Source of the DNA: Candidatus Altarchaeota archaeon
GTDB lineage: Archaea; Altiarchaeota; Altiarchaeia; IMC4; QMZM01
Assembly (NCBI GenBank): GCA_018897475.1
Contig: JAHIKS010000142.1
Coordinates: 1-33,020 of the forward strand
Direction: 5' to 3'
Length of the DNA: 33,020 nt
Positions within the stretch are counted from its first letter, which is position 1; every line of letters begins with the position of its first letter. The notes beneath the pieces were generated by a model. The model ran no database searches and was not told the DNA's origin. It saw only the letters and a program-made list of their open reading frames with translations. This document shows, piece after piece, positions 21,103 to 28,912 of this stretch. A program made the position numbers and the translations under genes.

Positions 21103-23004
21103 ATGACTCTCAACTACAAAAAGCTGGGCCTCAAATGCGGCATCGAAATCCACCAGCAGCTGGATACAGAGAAGCTGTTCTGTTCCTGCCCCTCCAAGAT
21201 TAGGGACGACGAGCCTCACCTCACCATAAGGAGGAAACTGAGAGCGGTTGCTGGAGAGGTGGGGGACATAGACCCTGCCGCCCTTCATGAATTCCTCAGG
21301 GGCAAGGAGATAATCTACCAGGCATATTCTGACACCAACTGCCTTGTCGAACTGGATGAAGAGCCGCCACATGACCTGAACGAAGAGGCGTTGAACATAG
21401 CACTGGAAGTATCGCTCCTTCTGAATGCAAGGCCTGTAGACGAGTTACAAGTCATGAGAAAGACGGTTATAGACGGCTCAAATACCTCCGGCTTCCAGCG
21501 GACCATTCTCATTGCAATGGACGGCTCCATTGAGACGGATTCCGGCAGGGTCGGAATTCCCAATATCTGCATTGAGGAGGATGCTGCCAGGAAGATATCC
21601 GAGGAAGGCAATAAAACTACTTATAGATTAGACCGACTGGGAATCCCCCTCATAGAGATTGGAACCGACCCGGACATAAAGAGCCCGGAACAGGCCAGGG
21701 AAACTGCAGAAAAGCTTGGCATGATTCTCAGGGCGACGGGGAAGGTCAGGAGAGGCATTGGGACCATAAGGCAGGACCTCAACGTATCAATCAAAGGTGG
21801 GCAGAGAATAGAGGCCAAGGGAGTGCAGGACCTCCGCATCATCTCCAAGGTCGTAAAGCTGGAGGTGGAAAGGCAGCTGATGCTCATCGAGGTAGCCAAG
21901 GAACTCGGGAAAAGAAAGCTGAGCACTGGGGAACTAAAATCCGACTTCCATGACATAACAAAGATTTTCAAGAATACCAAATCAAAACTAATCTCTTCAA
22001 TTCTCAAGGACAGGGACTCCAAGGTAGTCGCTGTAAAGCTGCCCAAATTCAATGGACTCCTGAAAGGAAAACTCGGCCCTGAGCTGGCACAATATGCAAG
22101 AGCCATAGCCGGGGTCAAGGGTATCTTCCATTCCGATGAACTCCCTGGTTACGGCATCACGGAGAGTGAGGTAAAAGCGGTTGCCAAGAAGCTCTCCCCC
22201 GGCAAGGAGGACGCATTCGCCCTCGTCATCGAAAAGAAAGGGACGGCAGAGAAGGCCCTGGAAGCGGTTCTTGATAGATGCAGGACAGCACTGGAGGGGG
22301 TCCCCAAGGAGACGAGAAGGGCAAAAGACGACGGAAGTACAGAATTCATGAGGCCTCTGCCAGGCTCTGCAAGAATGTACCCTGAAACGGATGAACCTCT
22401 CGTTCCAATAACTGATAAAAAGATTTCTGAGATAAAGAAAAAGCTTCCAAAGCTTCCCGAGGAGCGGCTTGAGGAGTTCAAAAAGCTGGGCCTTAGCCAT
22501 GAGCTGGCGAATCAACTGGTAAGGTCGAGGTTCATTGAGGATTTCGAGGAATTCGCCGGGAAATTCAAAAATCTCAAGCCATCACTCATAGCGACAACCC
22601 TACTAGCTACACCCAAGGAGATCAAGAAGAGATATGGGATAGAGATTGATTCGATAGAGATACCTCACTACCATGATGTCCTGAAGGCCGTGAACGAGGG
22701 AAGAATCTCAAAAGATACAATTCCTGAAATCCTAGGAAAAATTAAGAAATTGGAACTATCGGAGACCATCGGACTCACTGGTAAATTGGATGGTCTCATC
22801 AAGAAGAAGGCAGTCAAGGCATCCCTGCAGGATATAGAGAAGGACATAGACCGGATAATTGATGAAAATATCGAATTCGTCAGGAGCATGGGCGAAAGGG
22901 CACTTGGACCCCTGATTGGGAAGGCAATGACACAATTCAAGGGCAGAGTCGACGGAAATGAGATAAGCAGGATTGTCCGGGAGAGGTTAAAGAAAGTAAA
23001 ATAG
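21103..23004 (+). CDS. gatE: Glutamyl-tRNA(Gln) amidotransferase subunit E
   Basis: The 633-residue protein is the archaeal GatE, which with the GatD amidase converts Glu-tRNA(Gln) to Gln-tRNA(Gln). Typical GatB/E cradle motifs are KCGIEIHQQLDT at residues 11-22, the Cys-containing LFCSCPSK, MRKTVIDGSNTSGFQRT, RLDRLGIPLIEI and GTIRQDLNVSI. The GAD-like insert (about 270-420), a helical domain and a C-terminal YqeY-like tail domain (about 520-633) follow. gatD is not in the window. It starts right after the unknown membrane protein and is followed by eS6 after 43 bp. Presence of GatE means this archaeon likely lacks direct glutaminylation. Confidence 0.96.
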   Translation: MTLNYKKLGLKCGIEIHQQLDTEKLFCSCPSKIRDDEPHLTIRRKLRAVAGEVGDIDPAALHEFLRGKEIIYQAYSDTNCLVELDEEPPHDLNEEALNIALEVSLLLNARPVDELQVMRKTVIDGSNTSGFQRTILIAMDGSIETDSGRVGIPNICIEEDAARKISEEGNKTTYRLDRLGIPLIEIGTDPDIKSPEQARETAEKLGMILRATGKVRRGIGTIRQDLNVSIKGGQRIEAKGVQDLRIISKVVKLEVERQLMLIEVAKELGKRKLSTGELKSDFHDITKIFKNTKSKLISSILKDRDSKVVAVKLPKFNGLLKGKLGPELAQYARAIAGVKGIFHSDELPGYGITESEVKAVAKKLSPGKEDAFALVIEKKGTAEKALEAVLDRCRTALEGVPKETRRAKDDGSTEFMRPLPGSARMYPETDEPLVPITDKKISEIKKKLPKLPEERLEEFKKLGLSHELANQLVRSRFIEDFEEFAGKFKNLKPSLIATTLLATPKEIKKRYGIEIDSIEIPHYHDVLKAVNEGRISKDTIPEILGKIKKLELSETIGLTGKLDGLIKKKAVKASLQDIEKDIDRIIDENIEFVRSMGERALGPLIGKAMTQFKGRVDGNEISRIVRERLKKVK

Positions 23005-23047
23005 CTATTTTTATTCATCCCATCCAATATCTTGAGTACTTCTTGAA

Positions 23048-23860
23048 ATGGAGCTAAAGGTAGTAATTTCGGATCCCGAGACGGGGAAGGCCTATCAGCA
23101 GGAGCTGAAGGATGATAGGGCCATCAGGTTCAAGGGCAAGAAGCTGGGCGATGAGATTAGCGGCTCGGTTCTCGGCCTGGAAGGCTACACCCTTAAAATA
23201 ACTGGAGGCAGCGATAGATGCGGCTTTCCCATAAAGCCGGGAGTCCATGGAACCGCAAGGCCGAAGATTCTCATGACCGGAGGGATAGGATACCATCCCA
23301 AGAGAAAGGTTCGCAGCAAGAAGAGAGTAAGGGGGGAGAGTATAGATGATGACATAACTCAGGTTAATACGACGGTAGTCAAGAAGGGTAGGAAGGGGCT
23401 AGAGGAGCTCATTGGCGCTGGAGAGGGGAAGGATGGCGAGAAGCCGCCTGAGACAGAGCCAAAGACTGAAGAAAAGCCAGCTCCGGAACCCGAGACCAAG
23501 CCAGCCGAGGAAAAGCCAGTAGAAGAACCAAAGCCCGAAGAGCCGAAGCAGGAAGAGAAACCAGCCGAGGAAGCAAAAGAAGAAGAGAAACCAGAGGAAA
23601 AGCCGGCTGAAGAACCAAAAGTAGAAGAACCCAAGCCCGAGGAGAAATCGGTTGAGGAACCTAAGCTCGAGGAGAAACCAGCTGAGGGAGCAAAGCCTGA
23701 AGAGCCAAAGCAGCAGGAGAAGAAAGAGGAGCCAAAGCCCGAAGAGAAACCAGATGAGGAAGTGAAACCAGAGGAGCCAAAACCTGAAGAGAAGCCAGCC
23801 GAGGTAGAGGAAAAACCAGCCGAAGAAGCCGAGAAACCAGCAGAAGAAAACAAGGCATAG
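23048..23860 (+). CDS. rps6e: Ribosomal protein eS6 with a 140-residue Glu/Pro/Lys tail
   Basis: Residues 1-125 are a normal archaeal S6e (MELKVVISDPETGKAYQQEL, GGSDRCGFPIKPGV, ARPKILMTGGIGYHP, RKKRVRGESIDDDITQVNT region). Archaeal S6e usually ends near here. This one continues for about 140 residues of low-complexity sequence built from KPEE, KPAEE and EEPKPEE units, strongly acidic and surely disordered. A 128-nt part (23624-23751) is almost identical to part of the eS24 tail gene (29257-29384). The core is a small-subunit body protein. The tail should project from the 30S surface. Function of the tail is unknown; it ends in a proper stop, so it is not a readthrough artefact. Confidence 0.93.
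   Translation: MELKVVISDPETGKAYQQELKDDRAIRFKGKKLGDEISGSVLGLEGYTLKITGGSDRCGFPIKPGVHGTARPKILMTGGIGYHPKRKVRSKKRVRGESIDDDITQVNTTVVKKGRKGLEELIGAGEGKDGEKPPETEPKTEEKPAPEPETKPAEEKPVEEPKPEEPKQEEKPAEEAKEEEKPEEKPAEEPKVEEPKPEEKSVEEPKLEEKPAEGAKPEEPKQQEKKEEPKPEEKPDEEVKPEEPKPEEKPAEVEEKPAEEAEKPAEENKA
23624..23751 (+). repeat. 128-nt block shared with eS24 (copy A)
   Basis: Inside the eS6 tail. It differs from 29257-29384 at only five positions, at least three of them third-codon changes. It encodes EEPKPEEKSVEEPKLEEKP and the following 24 residues. This level of DNA identity between two unrelated ribosomal protein genes points to recent copying or gene conversion. Confidence 0.9.
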
Positions 23861-23901
23861 AACTGCTTTTATGAATCCAATCTTATTCTATTATCTAAAT
23901 G

Positions 23902-23947
23902 AAAATTCGCAGGGCGAATTTTGATTTATTGAAAATTCATTTTCAAT
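23902..23947 (+). promoter_or_regulatory. Two adjacent perfect palindromes in the leader of aIF2-gamma
   Basis: AAAATTCGC (23902-23910) pairs with GCGAATTTT (23914-23922) around a 3-nt loop, and ATTGAAAAT (23928-23936) pairs with ATTTTCAAT (23939-23947) around two bases; the second ends at the base before the ATG. Both contain TGAAAATTC. The first may terminate the eS6 transcript or be an operator; the second could mask the start of aIF2-gamma or bind a dimeric repressor. Confidence 0.5.
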
Positions 23948-25174
23948 ATGACTCAGTCAGAAATCAACATCGGTCTTATAGGTCACGTAGACCACGGCAA
24001 AACAACATTAACAAAGTCCCTCTCAGGCATATGGACCGACAAGCACTCGGAGGAGATTAAGAGAGGAATCTCCATCAGACTGGGATATGCGGACTGTTCC
24101 TTCTACAAATGCCCCTCATGCAAGGGGTCGGAGAGCTACTGCACCTCCGAGAAATGCCCCAAGTGCGATGCAAAGGCCGAATTTCTCAGAAGAGTTTCTT
24201 TTGTTGACTCGCCGGGCCACGAAACCCTGATGGCCACAATGCTGTCCGGAGCAGCAATAATGGACGGCGCCCTTCTTGTCATAGCAGCAAACGAGTCGTG
24301 CCCGCAGCCGCAGACGGCAGAGCATCTCATGGCGCTTGAGATTCTGGGAGTAAAGAATATCGTAATTGCACAGAACAAAATCGACCTGGTTTCAAATGAG
24401 GAGGCGAAGGAGAATCATAATCAGATCAAGGAATTCATCAAGGGCACAGTAGCTGAGAATTCACTCATCATCCCGATTGCTGCCCATTACAATGCGAACA
24501 TCGATGCCCTGATTCAGGCAATAGAGGAGAAGATTCCAACGCCGGAGAGAGACTCCAAGAAGGACTTCAGGATGATGATTGCCCGTTCATTCGACATCAA
24601 CAAGCCAGGAGCCAAGCCCAAGGAAATAAAGGGGGGAATCATAGGCGGCTCGCTAGTCCATGGTAAACTGAAGCTGGGCGATGAGATTGAGCTTTCTCCT
24701 GGAGTGAAAAAGAAGAACGTCTACAGGTCGATTAAGACGGAGATAGTTAGCCTGAGTGCCGGAGATTCACAGCTGAAGGATGCAAATCCCGGCGGCTTAA
24801 TAGCCATAGGAACGAAACTCGACCCCTCTCTTACGAAATCAGACAATCTCTCAGGAAACGTAATCGGCAAGCCCGGAACCCTGCCCGAGGCAAGGAGCAA
24901 ACTCACTCTAAAGGTCAATCTCATGAAAAGGCTGATAGGCAGCAAGGATGAGATAAATATAGTGCCTCTGCAGAAGAACGAGGCATTGATGCTATCCGCC
25001 GGGAGTGCGGTGACGGTGGGCATAGTCACGGACCCGAAGAAGGGCAGGATGGAACTCAAACTTCCAGTATGTGCGCAGGAGAACGACCTTGTGGCCATAA
25101 GCAGGAGGTTCGGTGCAAGGTGGCGTCTCATCGGCTATGGGACAATCAAGGGAGATGAAAACACTAATTCTTGA
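23948..25174 (+). CDS. eif2g: Translation initiation factor 2 subunit gamma
   Basis: The 408-residue GTPase delivers Met-tRNAi to the small subunit with the alpha and beta subunits. G1 is GHVDHGKT (12-19), G3 DSPGHE, G4 QNKID. The archaeal zinc insert is present as CPSCKGSESYCTSEKCPKC. Beta-barrel domains II and III follow (GGIIGGSLVHGKLKLGDEIE, then KLTLKVNLMKRLIG). The leader holds two perfect palindromes, the second touching the ATG, and no SD is visible. The gene overlaps the start of the PIN-domain gene by 20 bases, an arrangement seen in other archaea. Confidence 0.96.
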   Translation: MTQSEINIGLIGHVDHGKTTLTKSLSGIWTDKHSEEIKRGISIRLGYADCSFYKCPSCKGSESYCTSEKCPKCDAKAEFLRRVSFVDSPGHETLMATMLSGAAIMDGALLVIAANESCPQPQTAEHLMALEILGVKNIVIAQNKIDLVSNEEAKENHNQIKEFIKGTVAENSLIIPIAAHYNANIDALIQAIEEKIPTPERDSKKDFRMMIARSFDINKPGAKPKEIKGGIIGGSLVHGKLKLGDEIELSPGVKKKNVYRSIKTEIVSLSAGDSQLKDANPGGLIAIGTKLDPSLTKSDNLSGNVIGKPGTLPEARSKLTLKVNLMKRLIGSKDEINIVPLQKNEALMLSAGSAVTVGIVTDPKKGRMELKLPVCAQENDLVAISRRFGARWRLIGYGTIKGDENTNS

Positions 25175-25544
25175 CACGAATTTTTTGATGATTCCCCACC
25201 AGCACAGGGTCGATATATTCCGAGAGATTGAGAGAATTATCGTCGCCAGATACGAGTTACTTGTTCCTACCGGAGTCATAGAGGAATTGCAGGGAATTCA
25301 GGGGGGGGGCAGCGCCGACGGAATAGCGGCAAAGGTTGCGCTGCAGCTTATTGATGACAGAGACAGGCACATCAGGACGATACACAGCCACGGCGACGTG
25401 GATGATTTCATCCTTGAATTTGCAGTAGACAATATGGGCTCAGTTGTATGTACCAATGACAAGGAGCTCAAGAGAAGACTGAGGAAATATAGAATCCCTG
25501 TGGTGCATCTGAGGGGCAAAAACAGGCTGGAACTCATTAACTAG
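25155..25544 (+). CDS. PIN-domain protein, Fcf1/Utp24-like (COG1412)
   Basis: The likely start is the ATG at 25155 (preceded by GGGAG), giving 129 residues beginning MKTLILDTNFLMIPHQHRVD; an earlier in-frame ATG at 25113 lies deep in aIF2-gamma. PIN nuclease acidic residues are visible in LDTNFLM (Asp), the GVIEEL segment (Glu), DVDDFILEFA (Asp) and CTNDKELKRRL (Asp). Linkage to aIF2-gamma is common in archaea for the Fcf1-like PIN proteins thought to act in rRNA processing. A homopolymer of nine G (25301-25309) lies within the gene and could be prone to slippage or base-calling error. Confidence 0.85.
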   Translation: MKTLILDTNFLMIPHQHRVDIFREIERIIVARYELLVPTGVIEELQGIQGGGSADGIAAKVALQLIDDRDRHIRTIHSHGDVDDFILEFAVDNMGSVVCTNDKELKRRLRKYRIPVVHLRGKNRLELIN

Positions 25545-25566
25545 GCAATTTAAATTGATTGAAGGC

Positions 25567-25573
25567 TTATAAT
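25567..25573 (+). promoter_or_regulatory. TATA-like box for the membrane pyrophosphatase gene
   Basis: TTATAAT is centred at 25570 in the short gap after the PIN gene, preceded by an AT-rich tract. Transcription would begin near 25596, which favours a leaderless mRNA starting at the ATG at 25599 rather than at 25587. Confidence 0.4.
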
Positions 25574-25586
25574 TAATCTCACTTCT

Positions 25587-27587
25587 ATGCATGATAAAAT
25601 GGATCTTACGATTTTACCTTTGATTTCAGGAATATGCGCGTTGATATTTGTTGCGTTCCTCGCGAAGAGGGTTATGAAGCAGAGCCCCGGTTCTGAGAAG
25701 ATGATAGAGATCTCAGATGCAATCCATGAGGGGTCAATGGCCTTCATGAAGAGGGAATACTCTGCAATACTGGTATTCGCCATAATAATGGCGGCGGTTC
25801 TGGCAACCTTCATAGGCACCTCGACAGCAATAGCCTACGTTGCGGGAGCCATATGCTCCTCGGCTGCTGGCTTTATAGGAATGAATATCGCAACCAAGGC
25901 TAATGTAAGGACTGCAGAGGCTGCAAAGAAGAGCGTCAACAGTGCATTGAGAGTCGCATTCTCCGGTGGGGGGGTAATGGGCCTCTCCGTTGTCGGCCTT
26001 GGCCTGCTTGGAATATACTTCCTCTATGCATTGATGAAGGATCCCAATATACTCGTCGGCTTCGGTCTTGGCGCAAGCTCGATAGCACTCTTTGCGAGGG
26101 TTGGGGGGGGCATATTCACAAAAGGCGCTGATGTCGGTGCTGATTTAGTCGGAAAGGTGGAGGTAGGAATTCCCGAGGATGACCCCCGGAACCCGGCGGT
26201 CATTGCGGACAACGTCGGAGACAACGTCGGGGATGTTGCCGGAATGGGCGCAGACCTGTTTGAGAGCTATGTGAATTCGGTAATCGCAGCCATGATTATC
26301 GGATTGGCGGTTTATGGAGCAAATGGAGTCATACTCCCCATGGCCCTGGCAGGAGCCGGAATTCTCGCATCCATAGCCGGAACATTTTTCGTATCGACAA
26401 AGGAGGATGCAACTGCATCACAGCTCCTTTCAGCTTTGAGAAAGGGCGTTTTCTCGGCAGGAATTCTCATCATCATTGCAACCTACTTCCTGGTGCAACA
26501 AACAGTTGGCAACATGAACGTCTTCTATTCCGCTGTAACGGGCCTTGTTGTCGGGGTCCTTATAGGACTCATAACCGAATACTACACATCAAGCCATTAC
26601 AGCCCAACCAAGAACGTTGCTGCTTCTTCACAAACGGGAGCAGGTACAAACATTATAAGCGGCCTCTCCATTGGAATGAAAAGCACGGCGATACCTATAA
26701 TCCTTATTGCCATAGCAATCGTTGTAACATTCAAACTCTCCGGCGTCTATGGAATTGCCATAGCAGCGGTCGGAATGCTCTCAACACTTGGTATAACTAT
26801 GTCCACAGATGCATACGGCCCCATAGCCGATAATGCGGGGGGCATAACGGAAATGGCGGGTCTCGGAAAGGAGGTAAGGAAGAGGACCGACGCTCTTGAT
26901 GCACTGGGCAATACAACGGCAGCAACAGGAAAGGGATTCGCCATAGCATCAGCTGCTCTAACGGCATTGGCTTTGATGGCGGCATACACTGCGGCAACAA
27001 ACGTCGATGTGATAAACATAACGAAGCCGGGAGTAATAGCGGGAGTCTTTATTGGCGGAATGTTACCCTTCGTCTTTTCTTCATTCACAATGGATGCTGT
27101 TGGCAGAGCCGCCTTTGAAGTAGTCAATGAGGTCAGGAGACAGTTCAAGGAGATAAAGGGCCTGATGGACGGGAAGGCCAAGGCAGATTATGCCAGATGC
27201 GTTGACATAAGCACAAAGACGGCAATCAGGGAGATGACAGTTCCAGGGACCATTGCAGTAGTAACTCCCATAACAGTTGGACTGCTTTTAGGTGCTGAAG
27301 CACTGGGCGGGCTTCTTGCAGGGGCAATAGTTACAGGATTTCTGCTTGCTGTAATGATGGCGAATTCCGGAGCCGCATGGGACAACGCAAAGAAGTACAT
27401 AGAGGAAGGAAACCTCGGAGGAAAGGGTTCCGATGCTCATAAGGCAGCGGTCATTGGAGACACGGTTGGAGACCCATTTAAAGACACATCCGGTCCCTCA
27501 TTAAACATCCTTATAAAGCTGATGTCCGTGGTCTCATTGGTATTTGCGCCGTTATTCGTAACTTATGGGGGTATGCTGGCTTTATAA
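25587..27587 (+). CDS. hppA: Membrane-bound ion-pumping pyrophosphatase
   Basis: The protein has 666 residues with about 16 membrane helices, the usual size of M-PPases, which couple PPi hydrolysis to H+ or Na+ export. Signature loops are FTKGADVGADLVGKVEVGIP with EDDPRNPAVIADNVGDNVGD, ADLFESY, the second-half STDAYGPIADNAGGIAEM-like stretch (ending GGITEMAG) and DTVGDPFKDTSGPSLN. In GNTTAATGKGFAI the alanine (instead of lysine) is the mark of K+-dependent enzymes. Whether H+ or Na+ is pumped cannot be settled by eye. Start may be the second Met (25599, MDLTILP). It recovers energy from PPi made by translation and nucleotide synthesis. Confidence 0.95.
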   Translation: MHDKMDLTILPLISGICALIFVAFLAKRVMKQSPGSEKMIEISDAIHEGSMAFMKREYSAILVFAIIMAAVLATFIGTSTAIAYVAGAICSSAAGFIGMNIATKANVRTAEAAKKSVNSALRVAFSGGGVMGLSVVGLGLLGIYFLYALMKDPNILVGFGLGASSIALFARVGGGIFTKGADVGADLVGKVEVGIPEDDPRNPAVIADNVGDNVGDVAGMGADLFESYVNSVIAAMIIGLAVYGANGVILPMALAGAGILASIAGTFFVSTKEDATASQLLSALRKGVFSAGILIIIATYFLVQQTVGNMNVFYSAVTGLVVGVLIGLITEYYTSSHYSPTKNVAASSQTGAGTNIISGLSIGMKSTAIPIILIAIAIVVTFKLSGVYGIAIAAVGMLSTLGITMSTDAYGPIADNAGGITEMAGLGKEVRKRTDALDALGNTTAATGKGFAIASAALTALALMAAYTAATNVDVINITKPGVIAGVFIGGMLPFVFSSFTMDAVGRAAFEVVNEVRRQFKEIKGLMDGKAKADYARCVDISTKTAIREMTVPGTIAVVTPITVGLLLGAEALGGLLAGAIVTGFLLAVMMANSGAAWDNAKKYIEEGNLGGKGSDAHKAAVIGDTVGDPFKDTSGPSLNILIKLMSVVSLVFAPLFVTYGGMLAL

Positions 27588-27613
27588 GAATCTAATCTAT
27601 ATCAAAAAAGAAA

Positions 27614-28219
27614 ATGTATAAACTACTCATTGTAGAGGACACGGTAAGACTCCCGCCTAAGAGATTTAACGAAGATTTGGAGGAAACACTCATGACGGAA
27701 TTCGAGAACACCATGGTGGGCAGAATAGACCGGGAGGTTGGCCTCATTCTTGCGGCAACCCGGGTTATTGAGATAGGGGATGGCAAGATAATACTTGGTG
27801 ATGGGGCCATCTACTACAACACAGTTCTTGAAATTATTGTGTACGAACCCGTATTAAACGAGGTCGTTGAAGGAACCGTAACTGAGATTACAGAATTCGG
27901 AGCCTTCGTGAATTTTGGTCCCATGGACGGCCTTGTCCATGTTTCTCAGGTGACTGAGGACTTCATGGGCTACGACCAGAAGAATTCAAACCTTGTGGGC
28001 AAAGAGTCGAAGAAGGTCCTCAAGCTGAGTGATTATGTAAGGGCCAGGATAGTTTCGGTAAGCCTGAAGCCAAGGTTCTCGGACTCCAAGATAGGCCTTA
28101 CGATGAGACAGCCATACCTCGGGAAGAAGGAGTGGCTCGAGGATGAGAAGAAGGCACAGAAGGAAAAGGAGAAAAAGAAGACAAAGCCAAAGAAAGAGAA
28201 AAAGGAGAAGAAGAAATAA
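27614..28219 (+). CDS. rpo7: RNA polymerase subunit Rpo7 (E') with Lys-rich tail
   Basis: Residues 1-80 form the SHS2-like RNP domain (MYKLLIVEDTVRLPPKRFNE... GDGAIYYNTVLEIIVYEP) and about 82-165 the S1 domain (VVEGTVTEITEFGAFVNFGP, MDGLVHVSQVTEDFM, IGLTMRQPYLGK). Rpo7 with Rpo4 makes the polymerase stalk that binds emerging RNA. After the S1 domain comes a basic tail of about 30 residues (EKKAQKEKEKKKTKPKKEKK...), longer and more charged than usual, likely disordered and RNA- or acid-binding. It is followed by spt4 after one base, as in many euryarchaea. Confidence 0.95.
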   Translation: MYKLLIVEDTVRLPPKRFNEDLEETLMTEFENTMVGRIDREVGLILAATRVIEIGDGKIILGDGAIYYNTVLEIIVYEPVLNEVVEGTVTEITEFGAFVNFGPMDGLVHVSQVTEDFMGYDQKNSNLVGKESKKVLKLSDYVRARIVSVSLKPRFSDSKIGLTMRQPYLGKKEWLEDEKKAQKEKEKKKTKPKKEKKEKKK

Positions 28220-28220
28220 A

Positions 28221-28400
28221 ATGATTCGATCATGCAAGCAGTGTCACAGACTGAGCGAGGGGGAAGCCTGCCCCGTTTGCAAGGGCTCAACATCACAATA
28301 CTGGAGCGGTTACATGGCGATAGTCGACCCCGAGAAGTCAGAGATAGCAAAGATAATGGAAATAAAGACGCCGGGGGAGTATGCCCTTAAAGTACGGTAA
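28221..28400 (+). CDS. spt4: Transcription elongation factor Spt4 (RpoE'')
   Basis: This 59-residue protein starts at the ATG directly after the rpo7 stop; an earlier in-frame ATG lies within rpo7 in another phase and adds only Arg-rich nonsense. The zinc ribbon CKQCHRLSEGEACPVCKG and the Spt5-binding region (STSQYWSGYMAIVDPEKSEI) are typical. Spt4 binds Spt5 to clamp RNA polymerase during elongation. Position next to rpo7 is the standard archaeal order. Confidence 0.94.
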   Translation: MIRSCKQCHRLSEGEACPVCKGSTSQYWSGYMAIVDPEKSEIAKIMEIKTPGEYALKVR

Positions 28401-28405
28401 GCCAA

Positions 28406-28912
28406 ATGAGGAGCAAAACCCTAAAGCTTCCCAACTCATTGAGAGAAAAGCTAAAGGAACCCTTCGGAGAACTATTGGTCGGCCTGGAGGGAGTAAGGCA
28501 TAACAAGAACATAATATGCGTCGGCGACGAAACATCAAAAATAGCGCTGGAATTCGGACTCAAACCTAAGGTTTTGGTCTATGACGGAAAGATAAAGAGG
28601 GAATCCGTTTCGATTCCAGCCATAATAAGAGACTTCAAAGCGACCGAGGTAAGGATTACGAATCCGGCAGGTTACATAACCTCCGAATCCTTTGAGGCAA
28701 TATATACCGGAGTGACGGGCTTCGGAAGGGTCAAGATACGGGTCGATGGGGAGGAGGACCTGCTGACCATTGCTGCAATAGACCTCGCACCCGCGGGCTC
28801 TGTAGTGCTCTATGGCCAGCCACACGAGGGCCTGGTCGTTGTAAAGGTCAACGAAGAAAGTAAAAAGAGAGCAAAAAAGGTACTTGAACAGATGGATATA
28901 GAAAAAAAATGA
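28406..28912 (+). CDS. GTP-dependent dephospho-CoA kinase (DUF359)
   Basis: The 168-residue protein belongs to PF04019/COG1909, shown in Thermococcus to be the GTP-using dephospho-CoA kinase that completes archaeal CoA synthesis. Visible conserved pieces are IICVGDETSKIALEFGLKPK, LVYDGKIKR, ITNPAGYITSE and VDGEEDLLTIAAIDLAPAGS with YGQPHEGLVVV. There is no P-loop, as expected for this family. It starts five bases after spt4 and ends in an ATGA overlap with eS24, so it belongs to the transcription/translation operon. Confidence 0.92.
   Translation: MRSKTLKLPNSLREKLKEPFGELLVGLEGVRHNKNIICVGDETSKIALEFGLKPKVLVYDGKIKRESVSIPAIIRDFKATEVRITNPAGYITSESFEAIYTGVTGFGRVKIRVDGEEDLLTIAAIDLAPAGSVVLYGQPHEGLVVVKVNEESKKRAKKVLEQMDIEKK

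Noticed and set aside
23430..23850. CRISPR-like or tandem repeat array
   Set aside because: Repeats are irregular codon-level repeats of KPEE/KPAEE within an open frame; there are no constant repeats with unique spacers.
28143..28220. Extended start of spt4
   Set aside because: Adds only Arg/Lys codons that are a frame-shifted reading of the Lys-rich rpo7 end.
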